Shown here: positions 22,641 through 36,310 of the stretch, piece by piece
Numbering within the stretch: the stretch's first letter is position 1
Layout of the letters: each line of letters opens with the position of its first letter
Assembly: GCA_028015205.1 (NCBI GenBank)
Contig: CM051521.1
Location: 103,206,513-103,270,512 of the forward strand
DNA length: 64,000 nt
Direction: 5' to 3'
Source: Mytilisepta virgata
Taxonomy: Eukaryota > Mollusca > Bivalvia > Mytilida > Mytilidae
Program-made: the position numbers and the translations under genes
The notes under the pieces: generated by a model
What the model saw: the letters and a program-made list of their open reading frames with translations, nothing else
The model's database searches: none
What the model was told of the DNA's origin: nothing

Positions 22641-23477
22641 TATTATTCATAGTATACCAATTTTCATGGTTCTCGTGGGTCCCAGTAAACCACGAATTTA
22701 AATAGCCAACGAAAAATAATATGTTTACTTTAGCTTAAATGCACTGAAGTTTGAAACCACAGAGTTTTGATGTACCTATGAACAATTGCGTTTTTACAGC
22801 ATGTACTTTGATACTGACATATGATGAGTCAGATATATCCACAGAGGATACAGTGTTTCATGTAATTTTATCTTGGGTAACATATAACCGCTCAAACAAT
22901 TTTCTTTAAAAATGGTTGGACTGCGTAAATTGTCTCGGAATTCACTTCCGTTTTTTTTTTATTCAAACATTCAAGAAAAATATTAATCCTAATAAGGCCT
23001 AAGCAATACAGACTTTCTCATAAATTACAGTAAAAACATCTTGTCAAAAGATAATAAAGCAGAAATTATTGATCGTAATCGGATCAAAAATAAGTATGTA
23101 TATGCCCCGAGGTATTTGGTGACAAGTGATTGCAATTTTGTCAATATGTATTTCACACCTGATTAACCTAGAAGTAAATAATTACAGATTTTGTTAATCT
23201 TGTTAAATTCATGACAAGGTTTGTTCCAAATTTAAAGAATCTGTTTGTTAGACTTTTGTTTATTAAGCGCTAAAAATGTACAATATCGAAGTCTGATCGG
23301 CACGTTTTGTTGCAGTATTTTCATGATATCTGATGTGCCAAGCCACAAATTTAAGTATTTCAACAACTTTTTATATTTTTTTTCTAAGCCAGCAATCCAC
23401 AAATTTACGTTTCCCACAAAATGCCTTTTTTTCGCCATCCACGAAAATTGGTATCCTAGAAAATAAATGAATCCACA
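22630..23477. mobile_element. Non-autonomous element with about 45-bp inverted ends
   Basis: The left end TGTGGATTCATTATTATTCA, followed by a GTATACCAATTTTCATGG run, is matched in reverse by CCACGAAAATTGGTATCC...AAATAAATGAATCCACA on the right. Internal CCACGAATTT/CCACAAATTT motifs occur in both orientations. No transposase is present. The terminal repeats are imperfect, so this is a moderately old copy. Confidence 0.75.
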
Positions 23478-25395
23478 CTATAATGTAATACTATTTTTTT
23501 AATTAATATATGGTAATACTAATTCATTTGGTAAAATAAGACGTTTTTTGTGGGTGTATTATTTTTATTCATAACTGTTAAAGTGAATTGTTTTGGGTGA
23601 AATACTATAGTAGCACTAATCCTTTTGTTTATTAAGCCTAAAATAAAATTCTGCCTGTTTCTCAAAACCACACTCACTCAGAAAAATTACTGCTACCCAA
23701 ATTAAAATGTAACCACATTTGGGAGGGAATTGTATTTTTTATATTTCAGTCCTGTAAAATAAGTCTTTTTGAAAGATATAATAACCATACCCTACTTATA
23801 GCAGACTGGGAAGGGACATTCAGTTCACTCTCGTTATGTCAAATTCCATTTAGTCAAATTTTTTATGTGGTCAGAATATGTTTTACAATGCAAATATATA
23901 TTATTTGAGACCTGTTTAGTCAAAGTTTCTTATATCTCGAATGAAATTTTGAGTACAAAATTGTAAAAACAACTTAAATTGTATTCTTTATGTCAAAATA
24001 ATCATAATCTGTCAAAATATCACAATACGGAAAAAAAAGTCTCCAGAGTAAGTTTTATTTCCGGTAATTGACAACAGGCGTCTGTTGATTTTTTGTGCTG
24101 TTGATTTTTTGTGCTATTGATTTATTGTCAATTCACCTTGATTTCTAAATCAATTCATCTGGAGTGGACTAATTAGTGTCGATTTTTCTATTAGGGTTTT
24201 TAATAAAGAAGTTAATCATCTTAATGATTTATTTGTCATCTTGCACTTGGTGCACAATGGACTGTCAAATCTTTTTTATGTATCGTAATCAATTTTCCTA
24301 TATTCTTTATTATTTAAAACAATTATAAAATTTTACAGAAAATAAATTTGACATGTATCTTAATATGGATAAATAAATTGGGATCTCAATGGTCATGTGA
24401 ACTTTCATTTTACTCTGACAACTACAGAGATTACCTCCCCTTTGCAACCAGGAAAATTTGTCAACTCCTGTTTATTCAAACTTTGTCTATTTCAATTTTT
24501 TTTTTGTGGTTTAAAAGACTTCCAGATAACGAGAGTCTACTGTATTTGCCTTGGTTCTTTGTTTAATGGATATTGTCTGATTTTATGAATGGATTTATTT
24601 ATGATGTACTATATTGTTTTTAGAAATATGGTTTTTATCTACTTATTTGATTTTGGATATTTCAAATTACATTAGATCTGATACATGTAGTTTCAGGGAT
24701 AACCCAGCTGCTGGGGAAATTTCTGAGCAAGGTTCATCTATACAGTTTTTGTCATTGCTCTTGAGTGCCTTTTAAACTAACCATTTCAAATCTCCACTTT
24801 TAAGAAAAGACATGAACAATGAAGGCTCCAAAGAAGCTTCTGTTATAGAAGATTTTGCCTCCTCTGTTCAAATTTAGTCAATCAACAATGGCACACAAGA
24901 AATGTAAAGCATTGAATTATCAATTTTGTGAAAATCATTATATTTATACTTTATAACCCTGTTATATTTATATTATTTATAAAGTGCTCTTTGTTAGTAG
25001 ATGCAATCTTTTTTATCAGGATTTTTCTATAAATATTGTTATTCTGTTTTTGAAAACAAATACATCTATATCTTATCAATTTACCATTCGCATACCATGA
25101 AACAGACTGGTTACAGTCATATATCTTATTCCATTATATTAAAATGTATAAATTTGTTAAAGTTATTTTATCTGATAAGAAATCCCGACCTCTTATTGTG
25201 GGTTTGTAAAAAATAAAAAGTTGTAATGTAGTGGTACACAATTTTTAAGATATTTGAGACAATAAAGTGCAACAGGAATAATTTGTTTTTATTTTCTGAT
25301 TATATAGTTTGCCGACATTAGGCTAATTCTAAAGATATAATCTAGTATCAGTAGTTTGCCCAGATTAGGCTAATAAGAATTAATGTGTACATTTT
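23478..25395. other. Intergenic, no gene seen
   Basis: AT-rich sequence. Scattered open frames have no recognisable protein. An AATAAAG at about 25262 could be a poly(A) signal but has no gene attached. Confidence 0.45.
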
Positions 25396-25399
25396 TATG

Positions 25400-26635
25400 G
25401 TCTCGCCTGCGACAAAAAGGTATTACTCTCCAGCAGCGGCGTAAACTTTTTTAAATCTTAATAACTTTGCACACATAATACCTACAATTAAGATTTTTGA
25501 TCCACAGATACCTTATGGTATAAACTTTGCCGCAATATACTTGTCAAAAACATAAATGTACAATCTGTGTCCAAGTTTCGTGGTTAAATCCATTTCTCAG
25601 CAACTGTAATACCTAAGCCAACCATATTTGGTCTACAGATAGTTCTTAGTGGGAAAATTCCAGTCTGACCCCTGGCTTGGGACTTTTTTTGCTTCAGTGA
25701 CATTTCTCAGCAACTATTATACCTAGGCCATCCATATTTGGTCTATAGATAGTTGTTAATGGGTACATTTCAGTCTAACACCTGCCTTTTGACTTTGACC
25801 TCAATTTCATGGTTGAGTGACCTGCGTCACATTTTCGTGGTCAAGTCCATTTCTTAGCAACTGTAATACATGTACCTACAATGTAAAACCATCATATCTG
25901 GTCAATAGATAGTTCTTAGTGGGCACATGCCAGTCTGACACCTATTTCTAGACCTTGACCTCAATTTCATGCTTGAGTGACTTTGTCACATTTTCATGGT
26001 TAAGTCCATTTCTTAGCAACTATAATACTTAGACCCACCATACCGGGTCAATAATAGGCACATGTCAGACTGACACCTGTCTCTGGACCTTGACCTCAAT
26101 TTCATGCTCTAAAGATTCAGTCAATTTCTCAGATACTGTAATACCTAGACCCACCGTATTTGGTCTATGGATAGTTCTAAATGAGTACATGCCAGTCTGA
26201 CACCTGTCTCCAGACCTTGACCTCAATTTCATGCTTTAGTGCTTTGTCACATTTTCGAGATTAAGTCCATTGCTCAGCAACTTGTAAAAACCTAGACCCA
26301 CCATATTTGGTCTATTGATAGTTCTAAATGGATACATGCCAGTCTGACACCTGTCTCAGGACCTTGATCTCAATTTCAAGGTTGAGTGACTTGCCTCCAA
26401 GTTTTATGATTAAGTCCACTTCTCAGCTACTGTAATACCTAGTCCCACCATAATTTATTTGGTCTGTAGATAGACTATGCCACTTAGTGGGTACATGCTA
26501 GTCTGCATGAGATATTTGAGACAAATGTTGCCTGACCATTACTATTTCTTTTAATGCATATTAATTAGACTTGAAATGTCTTGTATCAGATAATCTTTAT
26601 TCTGTGTCCATGCGCGTACTCAGGCGAGACATTAA
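25400..26635 (+). repeat. Dispersed repeat family A with internal tandem units
   Basis: Starts GGTCTCGCCTGCGAC and ends CAGGCGAGACATTAAGTGTG, so the tips form a short inverted CTCGCCTG/CAGGCGAG pair. The interior has about eight diverged units of 110-130 bp, each with ATATTTGGTCTATAGATAG, CAGTCTGACACCTG and GACCTTGACCTCAATTTCAT. No ORF. Confidence 0.75.
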
Positions 26636-26639
26636 GTGT

Positions 26640-29092
26640 GTCCAATCTGGTTAGTTTTAATGGTATGTAATAAAGAGCAAATGGACATCTGTCATGATTA
26701 CTTGGTTTAACTTCATATACATGCAAAAGTAAATGGCAGTTTTTAAGATAAATGAAATCTCACAGCATAATAAATGCAGTGATTGCACTATGGGTACCCG
26801 GTATTATTTGTTTTCCAGGCTGTTATATACACAGACCAATAGAACAAGGAAAAGATAAATGTTTAGATTTTTAGTTATATTTTGTCTATACCAAATAAGG
26901 GTTTCTAGGGCTTCTGGGTCTTCCAATTACCTATAGAAATTGTTAAGTATGAACCATTGTAACATTAAGAGTTGTGAAGTTTTGTGAAAGAAGAGGTGAA
27001 ATAAAATCTGTATTTCCTTCTAGACATTAACCTAATAGTAGACAGTGCCAACAGTGTTGATATACAACAGCCAATGTGTGGTCACATATTAAAATTGGGG
27101 CGATTTGATCCTCATCAGGCCATAGGATGACCCTAGAAATAATCGTTTCTTCCTTTGTCCAGTACTATGGGGTGTTGTCTCATTGACACATACCCTATAT
27201 CATTACATTTTCATAATCAAATTGACAACAGGGATCATATAATACTTCATATACAGTTCCTGTTGAAAATGTGAAGAAATGAATGTTATCTTGAAATTTG
27301 AATATCTACATCTACAACTGGCAAAACAACATATGAATATATGACCAAGTAAAAAACATAATCTCACTATCTAGAATTATCAGTAATTATTCCTTTAAAG
27401 ATTTTCAAATATTATGCAATTATTGTATTTCATAGAGTAATGTATAATGTTCTAAATGCTGTGTGGAATCTTATATTAAACCCCTCTTGATAAAAGTAGA
27501 AATAGGTTTTCAATGATACGGTAACTCAATCAACCAATCAGTTAATTTTACTCATGAAACCACAGTTACAGAATATGGCAGACAAAAGTGAAACAAAAAC
27601 CTTAAAAAAAAAAAGAAGTTTAAAGTAGAAAGACCATTAAAAAACTTGAGAGGCAAACCATTAGATCATTAATAATGTCATTTTCCGTTTCGACTGCTTG
27701 AAATCGTCAATGTCATATAAATTGTGAACAATTATTGATATTTGTATCAAATAATACGAAAATCTGTCAAATTATTCTATATTAACATTGGCCTTTGGTC
27801 CCGCTAAACACAATATTACTTGGATGCCTCGAAAAAAGTTAATACTATAACCTTTGACCTGTTATTTTACTTTGAGTATCGCCTATATTTTGTGATAAAT
27901 ATTACCTTTTTCCCAGCTAGTTAATGTTTTTTTCAAAAAAAATGGAAAAGAATCTCAACTTGATTCACTTGCATGTTACGTTGTCCCTCTTTGTAGATTT
28001 GGAATATTCAAATTCTAAGATATTTAAACTATATAAAGTAGTTTTACTGACATAGACAATAAGACGTCACTTAACAGTGGGATAACTAACTAGTATGTGT
28101 CTACAAAGCTTTAGTCCATACCATTTTTTCGAAAAATGACCCAAGTTCTGCAACATGTCATATATTGAAAAAAAAATTGAATGCATCATCGTATAGTGTG
28201 TACGTATCACAGCTTGTACGTTTTGCACGAATTTGCTCAAGGTTTAAAATTTTAATGAGCTAAACAATGCGATTACTAAAAAACTTCTATTACAGTGTTA
28301 TTTATGTAACATGCTGTTTAATGCTTTTAAAAAGTCAACATCTTTTAATTAAATACCCAACTTCCAGTTACTTATAATTAAGATCTTTTCACAGTAAGGG
28401 CTACAAATATGAAATTTTGTGTAATTCTGTAAAAATGCCACTTTCTCCGAATGACTTGAAGACTTTAAATTTATACTTACTTGTCTCGATCACTGCCAAT
28501 TTCTATTGAACTCTATGACAAGATAGCATTAAACCTTTATGGGAGGAGTGTTATTACTCTCTATATCCGACCAGCAGATGTGAGCCTTAGCTAGTTTTAC
28601 ATCTTAAGCGAGCACATTAAGACCCTGCTATTTAAAATTATGTACAGTTAAACAGATGTTTGCAGTTCTAGCAAGCGGTCACCTTGTTGGTAATCAGTCT
28701 GTGTTAGTTTTTATAGCATGTTTTATACACCAAAATGTCGGGATAGATGAGGGGGGGAATACCCATAAAACGTGTTTAACCTCACCACTGTTCAGTGTCT
28801 GTACCAATTTAGACCATCATGATTCACTTTTGTGTTTATGTTTGTGTTTTCTACTCTTTTTTGTTATTTATTGTCCGTGGTTCTGTCTGTTGGGTGGCGT
28901 TGATTGATTGGTATGTCACATTTTGTTGTGTACATAATTCTGTTTTATTCCAAAATTCGAAGTACTGGTAATATTGGTTCCCTAGTGTGTTTGTTTAATT
29001 CTAGCTAATTGCATACAAGTATAGCTGCAAAATACGCCATGAAATAATTTCCAGTCTCTCTCATAGAAGAGAGATTGGTCGGAACAGATTTT
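26640..29092. other. Intergenic, no gene seen
   Basis: AT-rich with no recognisable exon, RNA gene or repeat boundary. Short open frames, including one at 28656-28907, lack similarity or splice context. Confidence 0.45.
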
Positions 29093-30132
29093 TAGCTCAC
29101 CTGTCTTATAAGGGTATGTAAGCTTTTGCCATCACTTGGCGTCCGTCCGTCCCAAACTTTTTCAAAGATCTTCTTCTCCGAAACTACTGAACCATTTTCA
29201 GCCAAACCTAAGTGGAATGATCCTAGCCTTAGGGTATCTAGTATTAAGTTTGTCGGTTTTATTTTCTAATCGGTCAAGAAACGTGGCCACCAGGCTACAA
29301 ATAGAACATATGGGATAAAACACAGTTTTTGGCTTATATCTCACATGGGACAAAAATGTTCATCAGGTCAAGATCTACCTGCCATGAAGTTTTCAGTCGA
29401 ATCGGTCAACCCTTTGTTGGGTTATTGCCCCTGAATTGTTAATTTTAAGGAAATTTTCCAGTTTTTGGTTATTATCATTAAAGATAAAGACAAACTATAA
29501 ACATCAAAAATGTTCAGCAAAATAAGACATGACCAGAATCGTCAATTGACTCCTTATAGAAGTTTATGCCCTTGAAAGATTATTTACATGTAAACTTTAA
29601 TTATCAGTTAAAATAATGGTCTGACATATTGTCACATATTTTTAGAGCATAACTTGAAATAAATTAAATGGTAGCTGTACAAGTAAAATGGAGGGTCAAG
29701 GTAATTGAAAAAGTCCATAGCAACCTATGAAAAAGTCCCTGGCAACCATACATATTTGTGTTAAGGACCCCTTTATTTACCTAAACAGGCCAAAAAGAAA
29801 TGTCAAGAGTCAAGGTCATTGAAAAAGTCCATAGCAACCGATGAAAAAGTCCCTAGCAACCAGATAAATTCTGTTCAGGACCCTATAATTTACCCGTTCA
29901 TGTCGAAATAGAAGGTCAAAAGTCAAAGCCATTGAAAAATTCCATAGCAACTGTTAATAAGGCCCTTGTAACCATATATATGTAGGTTCGGGATTCTATT
30001 TTTTAGCTGTACAAGTCAATATTTAGGCGAAAAATGTGAAGGTATACATTAAATTGCAAAAATAATCATTGATGCAAGATCTATCCGAAAAATTACAGGT
30101 GCGGGATTCAGGCTCTTGGGAGCCTCTTGTTT
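29093..30132 (+). repeat. Dispersed repeat family B
   Basis: Runs from TAGCTCACCTGTCTTATAAG to GGGAGCCTCTTGTTT. It includes the block with TCATCAGGTCAAGATC and GGGTTATTGCCCC shared with 12800-13814, and three tandem units around 29695-29990 containing GTCCATAGCAACC. Non-coding. Confidence 0.75.
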
Positions 30133-30817
30133 ACCCATAATTGTGTGTATCTAAACGGGATAATACACACATTGAATAGATCCAATTCATCGATTTACCT
30201 GAATCACATTCCCTAAATTTTGAAATTACTCAGCAGCATAGACCCAAATCTTAATGTAAACTCTGACAGTTAGTACTCAATTCAATGAATTCAATGATAA
30301 TTACTACAGGAGGCGCTTTTTGCGATTTTCTGCATATTACATGTATAATGTTAGAGATATATCGCCTCGGTGATCGCTCGGGGAACATTTTTTTTCTAAA
30401 TCTATCAATATATGTCGGAATTTAAAATGCTATATTCATTTGATTAAAAGCAGATATTAGATGTTCATTGGAGCATTGGTAATCTGATTTTAGTCGGATT
30501 TATTCTTAACTGTAATTTTACAAATTATCAGTCCTAGGACAGAACTACTAACAAAAAGATAAAATTTTAAGTTGTAATATTAAGACTTATTTTTCCCAAA
30601 ACATCGTATATAGTAAACCGAAATAAAACCGGGAAAGCATCGTTGTCATCGATTTCTATAAAAATGTAAAAATTTGTAAAACGTCTGTATGAAAAACATT
30701 ATTTTTATATGGTACATTATACAAAATCTAATTTTACCTAAATCCTTACCATATGCTGCCATACGTATGGCAAACCAGAATGTAATCTTAAGAATTTGCA
30801 GTTTATTACTGTAAATT
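30133..30817. other. 5' flank of the first UPF0489-like gene
   Basis: AT-rich sequence with no repeat boundary. It should hold the promoter and 5' UTR of the gene starting at 30818, but no core promoter motif stands out. An in-frame TAA six bases before the ATG at 30818 limits the start. Confidence 0.4.
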
Positions 30818-33800
30818 ATGAAGCTTATAGATAAGGTCGTTCTATTTGTATTTTTAACCGTCCTCGTGGGATATATTATTTACATAAATGGCAACCAAGC
30901 ATCTTCCGGTAAAAAGAAATCTCTCAGAGTTCCTTTACTGAAAGACACGTTTGTATGGAAAGCGCAACAAGATCCGGTGTTAAAGAAAGCCAAAGAAACA
31001 ATCAAGCGTCATGATTCGATCCAGAAAAAGAAAATCACCAGTCAGACTGTAAAGAAGGCTGTTATAGAAAGTTTTCTGTCCGATCCAGTATTAAAGGACG
31101 GATTGAAAATCAGTGTCACAAGGTCTAATTTACAAGTGAACATAATTGAAGAAAATGAGAAAGGTATTTATATATCAGTAAGCATCAAAACGATTGTTCA
31201 ATCTGTTTTCTTCTTCTGTAATAATTTTTCCTAAATGTTTTTGTCATCAAAATTAATTAACATTTGATTTCAGGTAGTCAGATTGATATTTCATGTCAGT
31301 TGTTTAGCCTTTAAAGTCTTGAAGTCGTAACTGTAGATCAATCAAAAATGGCATTATATGCAAGACATATTTTCACCTCTACCGGTGTCTATTGTAGTTT
31401 TAAAATTAGTGTACATATCAAATTGGTCAGTTATCCATTGCCAGGATTCTTGCAATCTTGTGGTCAGACCCAATTTATGGTCAATTTGATGGTACCCATT
31501 ACTGATGTCAGTTTGACCGATAGTGCAGGACTGTTGACTCGATATATTCCAGCAATGGGTGGATGGTGTATTACATGAAAAATCAGGACCATAACATGTT
31601 GATCTAGATATGAATATGAACCCTTCTTTGTACTAGACCGACACGCTGAGCCGGATTTTAAACGTGCTACCTCACGAGGTAAAAGCCCGCAGGAAAATAT
31701 ATCACCGCACCTGGACATATTATTCTTACTCCGAGCCGACCAGTCGTTGCTCTTACTTCTAAATGACAAGTGCATGGAGCAGACGCGGCAAATGATGTGC
31801 ACGTTGAACAGTACGTGTGTAATTCTGTTTTCATTTATTTTATTTTATTGGTGCACTGGTTATGTTAATTTTTTTAAACCTAAAAACAGTATGTACTATA
31901 TTTAGTACATATGTACATGTATTAATCCAGTATGAAAATCATACTGTAATTTCATGTGATTGCCATTATATTTGTTAAGATCCAGTGGTAAACGGCAGTG
32001 GAGAAAAAAAATACACGTACTTATGTTCGTACGTCCTTGAAATTTCTTTATCAACGTTTTCCTTTTCTTTTTAGCACTGGTTTATTGGTTATCCATGGCC
32101 AAATATCAGATGATAAAAAAGACTAGCAACACTTTGGTTTGTATGACAGAGGCACTTCACTTAAATTTTCAAAAGCTGAGACAACTTTTAGAAAATGCTG
32201 CCTAAGATTTACATCTGCTTCGTATGCCTAATTTTGCTTCTTTTCTTATGTTGTGAGGGTAGTGTAATCATGTGATACATTACGTTGTTTCTATTAAAAA
32301 AATCATGTTAAATTTTGAACAGGAGAGCATATATAATTATTTAAAATACTTTGAGTTCTGGTTCGGTTAAGTTATTGATACTAAATGCTTCATAAACAAT
32401 GAGACATTGACAAGAAAATCGTCCTCTGGTAGGCAATACCTCTTCATCAGATACCTTGTATATTTAGGATAAGATATATATTCTATTTGAAAATGACATC
32501 AAATCAACATTACAATGTGAAGAAAACTTAATAGTTCGACATTTCGGTCTTTAGAACAGATAACACCATTAAATTTATACTTACAGATATTGTTCAGCAA
32601 CGAGTTGGATTTATCTGTTCCTCCATATTTCCAACATTTTCCATTCCACAGAATGCCAAAAAACAATAAAGAAATGCTATACTTCTTACAAAGCTCCGGT
32701 TCATATGTTATGGTAAGTTTAACTTTATTGAACATAGCCTGAGCCGTACACTTCTGTTTTTGTTATTTATGTCGTAATCATGGTATTTTTCTATATAATT
32801 ACCTGTCGTGAACAGGGTGTATTTTTGGACGGGCGATCGCCACAAATACACCAATATGATATTCAAGTAGCCCCCGTGTCTGAATTCATTATTGCATATT
32901 TTTACACAGGGCTTCTCTCTTTCTTTTGTAAATCAGTACAGTTTCTATTACTTATACAATCAATATCTACCAAATTATTTAATAAGAGATATTTCTAATT
33001 CATTTGAGATTCGGTTCATCTCGGAGAGCTGGATATCTTGATAGGGTAACTTGTCTATTAATTGAAAGGCTCTCTAATTTAAAAAAAAATAGAGCTCTAA
33101 ATCTAATAATCTAAAAAATATACCAGTGTCCTTTGAATATATTTTAGAAAGCTATCCTAACTGGAATCCTAAAACGAATAGTATGGATACGCCCAAACTG
33201 GACTCAGGCGACTACCTTCACGAAATACCAACAACAAAGAATAGCTTTTGGCCTTGTTAAGTCTGACAAAAATATTAGATATTGTGTCTGTAAATCAAAC
33301 AACTGCACTGTTCCAGATTCAACTGTTAAGCTATCGTCTTCTAGTTGTCAGTCAAGGATTGATGTGCTGGTTGAGCGAGTTAAAGAGACAGCATTTTTGA
33401 CGAAAATAAAGGACAAAAAGTGGCTTGCACAAAGTGATGTTCTGTTACATATTGATGCCACATATTTCGGATATGTTTCTCCTTCTTCTGTGTTAATTAA
33501 AATGGTTCCAGAGAACTTTGTTCTCGAAAAAATGAACAGTCTCTTAAAGAGACTGTTTTGTCCACATTCGATTCAGGAGGAAATTTATATTGATAGACTT
33601 CTTTTAAAAGCGATTGAATATTCATTGATAGAAAAAGAGTGTAGAAGGAACAATACCTCTAAAATAAAAACTGGACCTTTTGCAAAGTGTAAGGGAGTAA
33701 ATAGTATGAACTTTCGGATGGAGGACGAGATTTATAAATTTTTAGTCCGTAAGCTTGATAGTGGCCAGTATTTGTGTGACAAGTACAATCATTTCACAGA

Positions 33801-34239
33801 TTTTCTTATAAAAGAAATTGCACTGGTCTTAAAACAGAGAAAACTTAACCAATTTGGAGTTTTGAAACTGTTAGGCTTTTGTATGTCAACTACAGTAAAG
33901 TATCCTCATAATTTTGGAATTTGCAAAGGAGCTAAATCTTATGGACAATCTACGAAATTTATGCCAAGCCATATAACAAATGGGAAGGAAATTCAGTCTA
34001 GAATAGCTCAAATTCGTCTTTTATTACAGACGATTCAAGAAAAAGGTATTAAGACTGTAACATTTTGCCGTAATTTACGACATGGATACGCTCCAAGATT
34101 TTTCATGCCAACCATTGAATCAGGCCTACTGAAAACGTTTAATGCTTCTTTTAAGCATTTTATTTTAAACTATGACAGACATATACTAGGTCACAAATCT
34201 GGTTGGTATTACCGATCATATCTAAAAGAAACTTTGTAA
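30818..34239 (+). CDS. Membrane-anchored UPF0489 (C5orf22-like) protein lacking the conserved acidic motifs
   Basis: Four exons (30818-31163, 32075-32136, 32587-32712, 33148-34239), all GT-AG, intron phases 1/0/0, giving 541 residues. An in-frame TAA lies just before the ATG. Residues about 7-23 form a hydrophobic segment after a short basic N-terminus, so a type II anchor with a lumenal or extracellular C-terminus is likely. The rest aligns with the next gene and with the UPF0489 family (human C5orf22), whose function is unknown. The family's charged motifs are altered: EEHHE is EENEK (111-115), HIDGHDD is LFSNELD (138-144), DIDEDF is HIDATY (279-284), and CRSSRDGY is CRNLRHGY (485-492). The frame is intact over all exons, so it is not an obvious pseudogene. 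A catalytically dead paralogue or an altered role is possible. Tandem duplication with the downstream gene is clear from identical exon 2 and 3 lengths. Confidence 0.85.
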
Positions 34240-34410
34240 CATTTTCGAAACTATGCATGAGGAACACACCCTTAGCCTTAGGAGACAGTGTTTCCCTAAT
34301 GATCATTGCGTTTAATCTTTTTCTTGTAACATGTGGCTTTTGGTATTGTAACGTTATATGTCATGTAAAACATTACCAAATGTTAACGTGAAATATTCCT
34401 CCATAGTGAA
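34240..34410. other. 3' flank of the first UPF0489-like gene
   Basis: Probable start of the 3' UTR, without an AATAAA before the foldback element begins at 34411. The transcript may therefore run into that element, which contains an AATAAA near 34690. Confidence 0.35.
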
Positions 34411-34718
34411 CTCTATGGCAAGCCGTTTTACTATTTTTTCTAACTTCAAGGTCTCTAATAATTCTTCATAAGAAACTATATGAGATATCTTATAAAATAT
34501 ATGAGATATATTGTTATATAAAAAATATTTATAAGATATCTTATATGAAAAATATTTATAAGATATCTTATAAACTTTATAAGATATCTTATATACTTTA
34601 TGAGATATCTTATAAAGTTTATAAGGTATCTTATAAAAACTAGATTATATAATATATCTTATATATTATATGAGATATCTTGAAGTTAGAATAAATAGCA
34701 AAACGGCTTGCCATAGAA
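34411..34718. mobile_element. Foldback element with palindromic GATATC core
   Basis: Inverted ends of about 40 bp: CTATGGCAAGCCGTTTTACT on the left is matched in reverse by AGCAAAACGGCTTGCCATAG on the right. The interior is a run of overlapping palindromes close to ATAAGATATCTTATA, repeated about nine times. It lies about 170 bp after the stop codon of the UPF0489-like gene, so it may be transcribed in its 3' UTR and form a strong hairpin. Confidence 0.85.
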
Positions 34719-35430
34719 CCTCGGTGCACAACGCCTTGGAAAGGTAACGTAATTGATGTTGAAAATGCAATTGTCATTTATTTCATGGTATAAAGTGAAT
34801 AAATTGCTCCTCGCAAAATATTAAATATGATGGCAAGTATGTTTAAATATTAATTTTCTTTGGAGCAATATTCATTCTTGCAATAACCCTTTAATGCCAT
34901 ACATTTACATAAAAAATTTTGTTGTGAGTGCGTGAGGACGTTTTGTTTTATCTGATATTTGACTAGTTGATTTATTGAATGATATACTATTTTTAATGGA
35001 AGTGATGTATGGATCGAAGGACATGACTTTGAAAAAACTAGTTGAACTTGATTTTATTAAGCTTTTACGTTTTCTTTGTTTATGGCACACTTGCGTTGTA
35101 AATTAGTCAGTTTGTCACAAGGTAGTTGACTTATATGACAATAAATGTTTGAATTTGAATTATAATTTAATTTTAATTTGTTCAACCAATCAAGGGGATC
35201 TCCTGTACTTGGGGATGACAATCCTAGTATTATACCTGTATTGTTAACGATACTGGAATAAAATTTAGTTTTCCAGTATTTTATACCAGTAATGTTCCAG
35301 TTTGTTGTAGTATTATGACAGTATTATTTAATGTTATATCATATATTTAGCAGTTATTACATGTACTTAGATTTTGAAGGTTTAATACAGATGCTTAGCT
35401 GAAACTGTGTATCGCATATCGAGTATAAAG
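34719..35430. other. Intergenic, no gene seen
   Basis: AT-rich sequence between two foldback elements; nothing recognisable. Confidence 0.45.
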
Positions 35431-35724
35431 TCATCCTCCCAAGTCAGTGTTTTGTATCCACGTTCGTTCCTACGAACCCCTGACATCACACATTCATATT
35501 TTGCGGATCGAACATATCACCCACCACCTGATGTGTGACCTAGAAAATTCTACCTACGACCAGGAACTGTATATGACCCTTGCTACGACGCAAATGTATT
35601 CTCTTGTGACCTTGAAAAGAACCAATGAAAATCGTTCACTTCCGACCGCAAAATATGAATTTGTTATGTCAGGGGTTTGTAGGAATTAAAGAACGTGGAT
35701 ACAAAACCCTGATTTGGGAGGATG
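35431..35724. mobile_element. Foldback/MITE-like element, about 77-bp inverted arms
   Basis: The left arm (35431-35507), with CATCCTCCCAAGTCAG, GTATCCACGTTC, CCCCTGACAT and CATATTTTGCGG, is matched in reverse by 35646-35724 (CCGCAAAATATG, TGTCAGGGG, GAACGTGGATAC, GGGAGGATG). The 140-bp loop is unique. Open frames on both strands over it are caused by the arms. Confidence 0.85.
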
Positions 35725-36310
35725 GTATAAAGTCTGCAGTTGAAATATATACTAGTCAACAAAAGAAACGATACAGGGTAATGCATTTTTCATATATTCA
35801 TAATTTCAAATAGCTGCACTAAGCAGAAAATAGACCCACACGTCTGATTTTCATAGTAGATTGTTTTCTCATCAAAAGCATGGAATTTGTGAAAAAAAGT
35901 TTGAAATGAAAAAGTCTATTTTTTTTAGATTTAAACAAATCACATTTTTCAACCCACAATTAAAAAATCAGTATTTTTACCCCGTTATGTGAATCATAAT
36001 GTCTGTGTGACAAAAGATTTGAGTTTTTTCTACTGATTTCAGCCACTGGATTTTCATTTACAAAATGTGTGCCGATTTTCTTCTCGGTTTTCCGCAAATT
36101 TAATTTTACCCTCTTTTGGAAAATTTCCATTTTCCACCATTTCAAGTTTATCCAAATTTCAAAATGAGACGAATTAGATCAAGAAATGAAGTAGCAAACA
36201 CTGTTGTCCTAATACTTAAGTTTTTTAAAGGAATTACCAAGATATTTGGTTCCGAACTCGTGTATCGTTACTTTTGTTGTCAATGACTAGTATAATTATA
36301 AAGTGGACAA

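Noticed and set aside
28656..28907. Small hydrophobic open frame of 83 codons
   Set aside because: No splice context, no known domain; composition typical of T-rich chance frames.
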